Assembly: GCF_040529335.1 (NCBI RefSeq)
Contig: NZ_CP159534.1
Location: 7,130,001-7,194,000 of the forward strand
Length of the DNA: 64,000 nt
Origin: Streptomyces sp. HUAS MG91
Lineage (GTDB): Bacteria > Actinomycetota > Actinomycetes > Streptomycetales > Streptomycetaceae
Reading direction: 5' to 3'
The position numbers and the translations under genes were made by a program. The notes under the pieces were generated by a model. The model had not been told where the DNA came from. It was given only the letters and a program-made list of their open reading frames with translations, and ran no database searches. Shown one piece after another: positions 44,641 through 52,723 of the stretch (the first letter of the stretch is position 1; the number at the start of each line of letters is the position of its first letter).

Positions 44641-45186
44641 ATGTCCGTGAAGCGGCGCCCCGCACTGGCCGGACTCACCCTGGCGCTCGTCGTCACGCTC
44701 ACGGCCTGCGGAGGCGGCGACAAGGGCCAGGCGTCCTCGTCCACCGGCAGCGGGAAGACGGGCAGCGTCACGGTCGACCAGGAGACGCCCCGCAAGGCGA
44801 GGAGCACCAAGGTCACCGGCGTCCGCGACATCGAACGCCACGTCACCCGGAAGACCGCCACCTCCACCCGGCCGCACTACGTCAAGAAGTGCGACACCGA
44901 CACCCACCGGGTCAAGCACACCAAGCGCAGCAAGGGCCGCACCAGGACCTGGTACACCACCGAGACCGACCGCGACTGCCACAAGGTGCGCCGCGGCACC
45001 GAGAAGCACACCCGCGTCGTGCGCCGCGAGCGCTGGTGCGTGCGGCTCGACGACGTGTCCGGCGCACAGGTCACGGCCGGAAAGGACAACGTCTGGTTCC
45101 GGGTGCCGCACACCGAGTACAGCGACGTGCGCATCGCCGACCAGCGGTCGAAGGTGACCATCGAGCCCACCGCGCAGGGGTGTTGA
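44641..45186 (+). CDS. Small, very basic lipoprotein of unknown function
   Basis: This 181-residue protein has a lipobox ending LTACGGG near residue 20 and an Ala/Ser/Gly linker. The body is rich in Lys, Arg, His and Thr with regularly spaced Cys (VKKCDTDTHRVKHTKRSKG, DRDCHKVRRGTEKHT, RERWCVRLDD). The Cys residues may form disulfides on the outside. No catalytic motif is visible. GAGGAG lies only two bases before ATG 44641, so the in-frame GTG at 44647 is a possible start. It follows the pectate lyase by 73 bases in the same direction. Confidence 0.7.
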   Translation: MSVKRRPALAGLTLALVVTLTACGGGDKGQASSSTGSGKTGSVTVDQETPRKARSTKVTGVRDIERHVTRKTATSTRPHYVKKCDTDTHRVKHTKRSKGRTRTWYTTETDRDCHKVRRGTEKHTRVVRRERWCVRLDDVSGAQVTAGKDNVWFRVPHTEYSDVRIADQRSKVTIEPTAQGC

Positions 45187-45281
45187 GCCCCCGGCACGCG
45201 CCGGAGGCAATCGCATCGATCCCGTAACCGTGCCGTCACTTCCGCTCCCGGGCGCCGCCCCGTGTCGGCACAATGCAACAC

Positions 45282-45683
45282 ATGGCTCCCTCAACGGAAT
45301 CGCCGCACCTGGAACTTGAGGACGGCACACCGGTCCGGTTCCTGCTCTCCGAACCGGCCGTCGTCGCGGTCGGCGGCCCGGCGCCGGATCCGGACGCCCC
45401 CGACCTGCCCGACGGCATGGGCGCGGCGGTCGCCGTCTCGCGGGGCGGGCAGGCCGTGGCCGCGCTGGCCACCGGCGCCCTCCACCAGACGCTGCGCCCG
45501 CTCGGCACCCTCATCGAAGAGGTGCACGGCGTCGTCACCGGCACCCCCGTGCCGCCGTCGGAGATCAGCGTCAGCTTCGGCATCCAGATCGGCGGCGACC
45601 TCAAGCTGGGCATCGTCGGAGCCACCGGACAGGCCCATCTGAACGTGACGGCGACCTGGGCGCCCAGACCGTCGTCGGGCTGA
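45282..45683 (+). CDS. CU044_2847-type protein (trypsin-co-occurring domain 1)
   Basis: This 133-residue protein is of the Trypco1 type. It begins with a beta-rich LELEDGTPVRFLL motif, a flexible middle, and the diagnostic helix and strand VHGVVTGTPVPPSEISVSFGIQI followed by GGDLKLGIVG. The family is found beside trypsin-like proteases in bacterial conflict loci, and here the next gene, three bases downstream, has an N-terminal trypsin fold. Its biochemical role is not known; it may regulate or target the protease. ATG 45282 is used; ATG 45273 would add three residues. No clear ribosome-binding site is present. Confidence 0.82.
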   Translation: MAPSTESPHLELEDGTPVRFLLSEPAVVAVGGPAPDPDAPDLPDGMGAAVAVSRGGQAVAALATGALHQTLRPLGTLIEEVHGVVTGTPVPPSEISVSFGIQIGGDLKLGIVGATGQAHLNVTATWAPRPSSG

Positions 45684-45686
45684 CCC

Positions 45687-47798
45687 ATGAGCTGGTTCCT
45701 GCCGGACGAGAGAGCGGCGCTCAAGGGCGCCCACCAGGCCAGGGTCGCGGTCAAGTCTGCCCAGGGCGACAAGGCGGTCGGCGCGGGAGTGCTGCTCGCC
45801 CCGCACCTCGTGCTCACCTGCGCCCACGTGGTCAACGACGCCTTGGAGCGCCCCCAGTTCGAGATCTCGTCCCCGGGCCACCGCCCGGTCAGGATCGAGG
45901 TGCTCACCGGCTCCTGGCAGACCCACGAGGCGCACGTCGCCTACTGGATCCCGCCGCGCCGCACGGAGGACGGCGGCCCGGTACGCGCCGGCGTGGACCC
46001 CAACTGGCTCGGCGACCTCGCCGTGCTCCGCCTCGACGCCGACGGCCGGCCGCTGCCGAGACCGCCGCGCCGCAGGGCGATGGCACAGGGCCAGACCGTC
46101 CGCGCCTGGCACGGCGGCGCGCACGGCGCCACCTTCGCCGACGGATGCGTGACCTCCTACGACGGCCAGTTCGGGTACGTCGACGGCGCACCCACCGGCA
46201 TGGCCATCGGCCCCGCCTACAGCGGCGGCCCGCTCTGGGCGGAGGAGCACACCGTCTGGACCGGGCTGGTGGCCGCCGCCTTCCTGCACTCGGACAGCCG
46301 GCGCAGCTGGGCGATCCCCTGGCAGCGGATCGAGAGCGAACTGCGGGCCGTGGGCGCCGTCGACGTCCGGCCCGAGGCGGAACCGGATCCGCACGACACC
46401 GCGTTCATCCTGCTCACCGACGCGCTGAACAGCACCTTCCCCTCGCCCGAGACCCGGCTCGGGGCCGCCGTCGACCTCGCCCGCACCTGCGGCATGGTCC
46501 CCCGCAGCACCATCACGGCACCCACCGTCGCGGAGTTCGTCACCTTCCTGCTCACCTCCCCGCGCGCGCTCGCCGCCTTCAGCCACACCCTGCGCCGACG
46601 CGACCCACGCGCCGCCGACGACGCCCTCGACGCGGGCCGGATGGCCCCGGGGCCCCGGCTGCTGTCCGAGCGCGAGCACACCCACCTGCACCGCCACCTC
46701 CTGACCCTCGGCCCCCAGGTGGTCGGCCGGCTCGGCGAAGTGGTGCGCGGCGCCCTGCCCCGGGCGGCCGGACGGCTCGACGCGGGCACCCTCGACGCCC
46801 TCGTCGACCAGCTCGAACCGCTCGACGGCGACAGCCGCTCCGCCGAGGGCGAGCCGCGCGTGCCCGGCCTGCTCCGGGTCGTCGAATACCTGGCGGCCAC
46901 CTACAGCCCCACCGAACAGGTCGGCCTGCGGCTGTGGACCGGCGGCGTCGCGACCCGCCTCGGCATCCCCCGCGCGGCGCTGCTGGAACGGCGCGCCGAC
47001 GCCGAGGAATGGGCCGCGGAACTGCGCAGCCGCTCCGACCGGGTGCGGCTCCTCGTGGAGATCACCCGGGCCGGACGCGAGCGGTTCGGGCTGCGCACCT
47101 GGTGCGACGAAGGCGCGGGCCCGCGCCAGCTGTCCACCGACTCCACGGCCACGTACAGCGGGGCCGAGGCGGCCCGCGAGCTGCTGCACGTCCTGGAGTC
47201 CCTGGCCCGGTCCCGCACCGACGGCCGGCGCCCCATGGTCGAGGCGCTCGTGGACCGGGCCGGGCTCAATCTGCCGGTCGACGAATGGGAGGGCAGCGGC
47301 CCCGACGACCTGGTGCCCGGCGTGCTCGGCGCGGAGTTCCCGCTCGTCGTGCACTGCCCCGAACTGCTGCGCAAGCACGAGCGGTTCCTGCCCGAGTGGC
47401 GCCGCCGCTGGCAGCGCCTCGACCAGGGCACCACCCTGAGGTTCAGCGGCGCCGGCCTGGACAAGCGCAAGATCTACGGCCGGCTGATGGACGAGACCGA
47501 CGCCGTACGGGTCTGTGTCGACGTCCCCGGCACGGTCCGCGACGAGATCGTCCAGGTCTGTCTCGCCGTCGGCGTGCCGGTCGTGGTGTGGGACCGCGGG
47601 CCCGGGCACGGCTCGCACGCCCTGGAACAGATCGACTGCGTCGAGACCCGCGACCTGCCCGACGGTGTGCGCGCCTATCGCGCCAAGACCGTCAGCACCC
47701 CCGCCGACCACCCCGGCCGCCCGGTCCTGGCCTGGGCCGACGCCGACCGCACGGTGCCGCGGCTGCATCTGTCCGAACCGGTCGAGGGGCCGGGGTGA
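45687..47798 (+). CDS. Trypsin-like protease fused to a VMAP-like C-terminal region
   Basis: This 703-residue protein has an N-terminal trypsin-fold protease (about 1-235) with a full triad: His47 in LTCAHVV, Asp110 in LGDLAVL and Ser179 in AYSGGPL. There is no signal peptide, so it acts inside the cell. A helical middle part (about 240-400) and a C-terminal region (about 430-700) resemble the VMAP (vWA-MoxR-associated protein) architecture, with VRLLVEITRAGRERFGLRTW, LNLPVDEWEG and LVVHCPELLRKHERFLPEWRRRWQ. VMAP proteins link effectors to MoxR and vWA partners, and MoxR is the next gene. The trypsin part is firm; the VMAP assignment rests on memory of the family and context. Confidence 0.85.
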   Translation: MSWFLPDERAALKGAHQARVAVKSAQGDKAVGAGVLLAPHLVLTCAHVVNDALERPQFEISSPGHRPVRIEVLTGSWQTHEAHVAYWIPPRRTEDGGPVRAGVDPNWLGDLAVLRLDADGRPLPRPPRRRAMAQGQTVRAWHGGAHGATFADGCVTSYDGQFGYVDGAPTGMAIGPAYSGGPLWAEEHTVWTGLVAAAFLHSDSRRSWAIPWQRIESELRAVGAVDVRPEAEPDPHDTAFILLTDALNSTFPSPETRLGAAVDLARTCGMVPRSTITAPTVAEFVTFLLTSPRALAAFSHTLRRRDPRAADDALDAGRMAPGPRLLSEREHTHLHRHLLTLGPQVVGRLGEVVRGALPRAAGRLDAGTLDALVDQLEPLDGDSRSAEGEPRVPGLLRVVEYLAATYSPTEQVGLRLWTGGVATRLGIPRAALLERRADAEEWAAELRSRSDRVRLLVEITRAGRERFGLRTWCDEGAGPRQLSTDSTATYSGAEAARELLHVLESLARSRTDGRRPMVEALVDRAGLNLPVDEWEGSGPDDLVPGVLGAEFPLVVHCPELLRKHERFLPEWRRRWQRLDQGTTLRFSGAGLDKRKIYGRLMDETDAVRVCVDVPGTVRDEIVQVCLAVGVPVVVWDRGPGHGSHALEQIDCVETRDLPDGVRAYRAKTVSTPADHPGRPVLAWADADRTVPRLHLSEPVEGPG

Positions 47799-47943
47799 GA
47801 CCACGTCGAGGAAGGGAAGAAATGCGGGGAAGCGGGGAGCCCCGCCGAGCCGGGGGAGCCCGGGGTCAACCTTTGTCCGCCCTCGTACGTCTGTGTCCGT
47901 GTCCCGGCGCGTCCGTCCGTCACCGCGAGAGGATCACCCACCG

Positions 47944-48903
47944 ATGAGCACGCAACCCGAGGCGGACTGGCGGCTGTTCCGCGGCGACGGCTCACAGCGC
48001 GCCGTGGCTCTGCCGCCCGCCCCGCCGTGGCGCCGCTTCACCCCCGAGAGCCGCGAACCGGCGGGCGCCGCACCCCTGCCGTACCTGATCAGCAAGGAAC
48101 ACGCCGACGTGGTGAACGCGGCACTGCACCTGCGCAGACCGCTGCTCGTCACCGGCCCCGCGGGCACCGGGAAGTCGTCCCTCGCCTACGCCGTCGCCGC
48201 CGAGCTCGGCCTGGGCGAACTGCTGCGCTGGCCCGTCAACAGCCGTTCGTCCGTCCAGGACGCGCTCTACCAGTACGACGCCATCGGCCGGCTGCGCGAG
48301 ACGACGCTCAGCCGCGACCGCGGCGAGGCGGAACCCTCCATCGGTACGTTCATCAGGCTCGGCCCGCTCGGCACGGCGCTGGTGCCGGGGCCGCGGCCGC
48401 GCGCCCTGCTCATCGACGAGATGGACAAGGGCGACGTCGACCTGCCCAACGACCTGCTGACCGTCTTCGAGGACGGCGTCTTCGAGATCCCCGAACTGGT
48501 CCGGCTGCCCGAGGACATCGAGGACGTCGAGGTGCACACCGCCGACCACCGCGAGACCGTGACGGTCCGTCATGGACAGGTGCAGTGCTCGGAGTTCCCC
48601 GTCGTCGTCATCACCAGCAACGGCGAACGCGACTTCCCGCCCGCCTTCCTGCGCCGCTGCATCCGCCTGGACCTGCCCGTCCCCGACGAGGACCGGCTGC
48701 GCGCCATCGTCGAGGCGCACCTCGGCCCCGGCGCGCTCGACTCCGCCGAGGAGATCCTGCGCCAGTTCCTCGACCGGCGTGCCGCCCACGAACTCGCCAC
48801 CGACCAGCTCCTGAACGCGGTGTTCCTGCGCGGCGGCGGCGTCGACATCGACGCCCGCGGGCTGCTCGACGCCGTGCTCCACCAGCTGACGGGGACGGTG
48901 TGA
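47944..48903 (+). CDS. MoxR-family AAA+ ATPase
   Basis: This 319-residue AAA+ ATPase shows Walker A GPAGTGKS at residues 71-78, Walker B LLIDEMDK with the acidic pair at 158-159, sensor-1 VVITSNGERDF near 222 and the Arg finger context FLRRCIRLDLPVPD. MoxR proteins act as chaperone-like remodelers that work with von Willebrand A (vWA) proteins. It lies between the trypsin/VMAP-like gene and a giant gene with a vWA-like domain, exactly the ternary set expected. ATG 47944 has GAGAGG about 10 bases upstream. Confidence 0.92.
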   Translation: MSTQPEADWRLFRGDGSQRAVALPPAPPWRRFTPESREPAGAAPLPYLISKEHADVVNAALHLRRPLLVTGPAGTGKSSLAYAVAAELGLGELLRWPVNSRSSVQDALYQYDAIGRLRETTLSRDRGEAEPSIGTFIRLGPLGTALVPGPRPRALLIDEMDKGDVDLPNDLLTVFEDGVFEIPELVRLPEDIEDVEVHTADHRETVTVRHGQVQCSEFPVVVITSNGERDFPPAFLRRCIRLDLPVPDEDRLRAIVEAHLGPGALDSAEEILRQFLDRRAAHELATDQLLNAVFLRGGGVDIDARGLLDAVLHQLTGTV

Positions 48904-48915
48904 CGGTGTGGCGCG

Positions 48916-51900
48916 GTGACTGAGAACCGGGTACCGGGCGACCGGCTGACGACGGCACTGCGCGTGCTGTCCGGCGCCGGTGTCGACCTCGACGTGCAGC
49001 AGGCGCTCGACGTGCTCTGGCTCGCCGGACGCCTGCCGGCCGAACACGCCCCGCTGCGCCGCCACGTGGCACCCCCGGCCGCCGAGGAGCCGGCCCCGCA
49101 GGCCGCCCCGCAGGTGCCGGCCGCGCCGAGTGTGCCCGAGAGCGGCGCACCGGCCACCGCGCCCGCCCCGCAGGCGGAGCGCGAACTGTTCGCCGCCGCA
49201 CGGCCGTTGCCCACCCCGGACCTGCTGCCGCCCCGCCGCAGCCGCACCTTCGGCGGACGGACCGGGGAACAACGCAGGGCCCGCCCGCTGCGCATCCCGG
49301 AGAGCGGCGCGTTCCTCGACGAACTCGCGGTGGGCCGCGCCCTGCGCCCGCTGCGCCGCCGCCACCCGAGCCTGCACCGCATGGAGATCGACGAGGCCCG
49401 CACCGCCGCCGCGCTCGCCGAGACCCTGCTGCCCGACGTCGTGCTGCGGCCCGCGCGCGAGCGCTGGCTCAGTCTCGTCCTCGTCGTCGACGACGGCGTC
49501 TCCATGCTGCTCTGGCACAAGATCACCGCCGAGCTGAAGACCCTGATGCTGCGCCTCGGCGCCTTCGCCTCCGTGCGCGTCCTCGGCCTCGACAGCAGGT
49601 CCGCCACCGCGCCCCGGCTGCACACCAGGCCGTTCGCCCGGCGCAGCCCCACCGTGTCGCCCGCCTCCCTGCTCGACCTGTCGGGACGCACCCTCGTCCT
49701 CGCCGTCAGCGACGGGATGGGCGCCGCCTGGCGCAGCGGCGCCCTGCACCGCACCCTCGCCACCTGGGCCCGGCGCGGCCCCGTCGCCCTGCTGCACACG
49801 CTGCCGCCGCCCCTGTGGGAGTCGTCAGGGATCCGCGCCGAGCGCTGGCAGGCCACCACCCGGCGGATCGGCGGCGCCAACACCTCCTGGATCGTCACCG
49901 ACCGGATCCTGCCGCGCGACCTGGCCCCGTTCGACGGCGTCCCCGTGCCGGTCCTCGAACCCCTCGCCGACTCCCTGTCCGACTGGGCGGCGCTGCTCGC
50001 CTCGCCCGGCACGACCGTCGAACTGCCGCTGCTGTCACCGGCGGGCGGCGACGCACACCCCGGCGCGCAGGACCGGGGGAGCGTCCAGCACTTCCGTGAC
50101 TCGGCGACCCCCGAGGCCTACCGGCTCGCCGCCCACCTCGCGGCGGTCGCCCCCGTCTCCGTCCCCGTCATGCACCTCGTACAGCAGGCCGTGCCGTGGC
50201 ACGCGAGAACCTCCCACCTGGCCGAGGTGTTCCTCGGCGGCCTGGTGCGGCCGCACCCCGCGCCCGTGTCCGACCCGCTGCCCAAGCACCGCGTCTTCGA
50301 GTTCACCGAGGAGGCCCGGCAGGTCCTCCTGGACTCCGTGCCGCACGCCGAACTCCTGCGGACCGGCCGCCGCATCGGCAGCCAGCTCGAACAACTCGCG
50401 GGCCGCAACGCCGACTTCCCCGCCTGGCTCGCCCAGCCCGACGGCATCGCCGTGATCCCCGTCGCGCACCGCGCGTTCAGCACCGTGGAACAGCGGCTGC
50501 TGCGCCGGTTCGGCGTGGGCGCCCGCAGACTCGCCGAAGCCGGCGCCGGCGCCCTGGCCCAGGGCGGCACCGACCCCACCGACGACTGGTCCGCGCTGAC
50601 CGGCGACGACCCCGGACGGATCGGCCCGTACGAACTCCTCGGCCGCCGCCGGGGCCGCCGCACCATCGCCTACCTCGCCCGGGACGACGAGGGCGGACAC
50701 CTCGTCGTGCGCACCCCGCGCCCCGACGCGCCGCCGGACGCCGACCGCCTGCTGCACGTCGAGGCGGAGGCGCTGCGCCGGCTCGCCGGACGGCACGCGC
50801 CACGGCTGCTCGCCACCGGACTCGGCGCGCAGCCGCCGTGGCTCGCCATGGAACTGCTCGCCGACGACGACGCGCCCAGCGCCCAGCCGCCCCGGCTCAG
50901 CGAGGTGTTCGCCCGCGCCCTGGAGAACGGCCGCCCCGCTTTCGACCTCCTCCAGGGCCTCGCCGTCAGCCACCAGCTGGCCGGCGCGCTCAGCATCTGC
51001 CACCTCAACGGGCTGGTCCCCGAGCGGCTGACCGCCGAGAGCGTCCTGGTGCGCCGCAGATCGGTGATCCTGTGGGACCTGTCGGACTCCGTCGTCGACG
51101 GCGAGCACCACGGCCACGGCCGCCCGCCCGTCCGGGCCGACAACGTCCGCGCGCTCGGCGAACTGCTCCAGCTCATCGGCAGCCGCCCGCGCCTGAACCG
51201 CCCCGGCCTGTCCACCGCCATGGAGCTGTGGCAGGGCGACACCTGGGAGTCGCTGCGCCGCGTCATCGGGCGCTGCCTCGACGACAATCCCGAGGCCAGG
51301 CCCAGCGCGGGCGACGTCGCCGACCTGCTGGCCCGCTACCTCGCCCTCAGCGACAGCAGCGGAGTCGTCCACGCCGACCTGCCGCTGGTGCGCGTACCGC
51401 TGGAGGAGCCGGAGCCCGGCGCGGCCCCCGAGCCGGGCAGCGACGACCACCAGCCGCGCGGCCCGGGGCTGCGCAACATGTGGCGCGGCTTCGGCAAGGC
51501 GAAGGACGAGGAACTCATCGCGTCCCTGCGCATCCCGCTCGGCCACGGCCCCCGGATCACCCTCATCGGCGCGCATCCGTACAGCGGCCGCTCCACGGCC
51601 ACCCTCACGCTCGGCTCCCTGATCGCGGCGGTGCGCCGCCGCCCGGTGCTCGCCCTCGACGGCGCCCCGGAGGCCGGCGCCCTCGCCGCCTACTTGCCCG
51701 GCGGTCGCAACCCCGCGACCTTCCGGGACGCCGGATCGCTGCCCCCGGGCGCCTCGTACGACGCGGTCCGCGCCCTCACCACCCGGCTGCCGAGCGGCCT
51801 GGAGGTGGTCGCCCACCGGGTCGGGCACTTCACCCCGAGCCCCACGCACGCGCAGGAGTACGCGCGGCTCGTCGGCGCCGCCGCGCCGCACTACTCCGCG

Positions 51901-52287
51901 GTGCTCACCGACTGGGGCGCGCGCCGCCTGGGGGAGTGGGTCGAACCGGTCCTCGAACTGACCGACACCCTCGTCATGTGCTGCATGTACCCGGTGGCCG
52001 TGTCCGAGTGGAGCGGGCAGCTCATGGCCGAGCTGCGGGCGCGCGGCCACGAGGCACTGGTCGAGGAGGCGCTGGTGCTCGTCATCGGCTCGGCGACCGC
52101 CCTCTCGGACCTGGACCTCGGTGTCACCGCCCATCAACTCGGCGTGTCCAGGCACCAGTTGATACAAGTGCCGTTCGACCCGGCCTTCGTGGACCCGGGC
52201 TTCCCCGGCCTCGGCCGGCTGCGCCCGCGCACCGTCCGGGCCTTCGCGCACACGGGTGCCCGGCTGCTGGCGCGGGCCGAGGCGTGA
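48916..52287 (+). CDS. SAV_2336-type giant protein: degenerate vWA, pseudokinase and ParA-like domains
   Basis: This 1123-residue protein starts at GTG 48916, 12 bases after moxR. Parts in order: a small helical start (1-40), a Pro/Ala linker, a vWA-like fold near 150-370 with a weakened metal motif (VVDDGVSM, DxGxS at 192-196), and a helical part (about 390-550). A Ser/Thr-kinase-like domain (about 568-815) lacks the HRD and DFG residues, reading LNGLVPERLTAESV and LWDLSDS instead. The C-terminal ParA/MinD-like fold (about 870-1123) has a P-loop reading AHPYSGRST, without the usual Lys. It looks like a sensor and scaffold rather than a working kinase. I recognise the N-terminus as the SAV_2336 type. 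Confidence 0.85.
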   Translation: MTENRVPGDRLTTALRVLSGAGVDLDVQQALDVLWLAGRLPAEHAPLRRHVAPPAAEEPAPQAAPQVPAAPSVPESGAPATAPAPQAERELFAAARPLPTPDLLPPRRSRTFGGRTGEQRRARPLRIPESGAFLDELAVGRALRPLRRRHPSLHRMEIDEARTAAALAETLLPDVVLRPARERWLSLVLVVDDGVSMLLWHKITAELKTLMLRLGAFASVRVLGLDSRSATAPRLHTRPFARRSPTVSPASLLDLSGRTLVLAVSDGMGAAWRSGALHRTLATWARRGPVALLHTLPPPLWESSGIRAERWQATTRRIGGANTSWIVTDRILPRDLAPFDGVPVPVLEPLADSLSDWAALLASPGTTVELPLLSPAGGDAHPGAQDRGSVQHFRDSATPEAYRLAAHLAAVAPVSVPVMHLVQQAVPWHARTSHLAEVFLGGLVRPHPAPVSDPLPKHRVFEFTEEARQVLLDSVPHAELLRTGRRIGSQLEQLAGRNADFPAWLAQPDGIAVIPVAHRAFSTVEQRLLRRFGVGARRLAEAGAGALAQGGTDPTDDWSALTGDDPGRIGPYELLGRRRGRRTIAYLARDDEGGHLVVRTPRPDAPPDADRLLHVEAEALRRLAGRHAPRLLATGLGAQPPWLAMELLADDDAPSAQPPRLSEVFARALENGRPAFDLLQGLAVSHQLAGALSICHLNGLVPERLTAESVLVRRRSVILWDLSDSVVDGEHHGHGRPPVRADNVRALGELLQLIGSRPRLNRPGLSTAMELWQGDTWESLRRVIGRCLDDNPEARPSAGDVADLLARYLALSDSSGVVHADLPLVRVPLEEPEPGAAPEPGSDDHQPRGPGLRNMWRGFGKAKDEELIASLRIPLGHGPRITLIGAHPYSGRSTATLTLGSLIAAVRRRPVLALDGAPEAGALAAYLPGGRNPATFRDAGSLPPGASYDAVRALTTRLPSGLEVVAHRVGHFTPSPTHAQEYARLVGAAAPHYSAVLTDWGARRLGEWVEPVLELTDTLVMCCMYPVAVSEWSGQLMAELRARGHEALVEEALVLVIGSATALSDLDLGVTAHQLGVSRHQLIQVPFDPAFVDPGFPGLGRLRPRTVRAFAHTGARLLARAEA

Positions 52288-52294
52288 GACTCAC

Positions 52295-52640
52295 AGCGGG
52301 TTGGTGTGCGGCGTCGCCGTCCGCCAGGGAGAGGGACGGTGCCGCGCGCATGCCCCCGGCCTCCGCAGGCGCCGGGCCGCGCCACTTGACGGGACCGGAG
52401 GCCGGTTCGACGGCGGTCACCCGGTCCTCGGCGGAGAGGAAGTACACCTCGTCGCGCCGCGCGTTCAGCACCGGCGCTGCGGCGGCCGCAGGCTCTCCGG
52501 GCCGCCGGAGCGCGACCACACACGGCCGCCCGCGAGCGCGTCCACGGCATCGACCTCGCCGGTGCCCTGCATGAAGTAGACGATGCCGCCCACCATATGG
52601 GGTTCCTGGTGGGGGCGGACGGTCCGGTGCCGGGCGTGCT
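52295..52640 (-). pseudogene. Remnant of a PQQ-repeat (beta-propeller) gene, truncated and frameshifted
   Basis: This covers the 436-base gap 52288-52723, which has no intact gene. On the minus strand, one frame reads PHMVGGIVYFMQGTGEVDAV and on to GRVWS, a PQQ-type propeller blade. It hits a stop after about 30 further codons. A neighbouring frame carries the next blade, LNARRDEVYFLSAEDRVTAV then SGPVKWRG, ending in GDAAHQPAV. One frameshift near 52500 separates the halves, and the N-terminal bulk of the protein is missing. It follows the MinD/ParA-like gene on the same strand, so it was probably its operon partner, such as a PQQ-propeller protein of the conflict locus. Confidence 0.7.
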
Positions 52641-52723
52641 GGTGTCGGCGGTCGCCGCAGGGAGTCCGGTGCCGGTCGCCGCCGGCCGGGCTGTTCCGGG
52701 ACCGGGCGCGGACCCGGCGGCGG

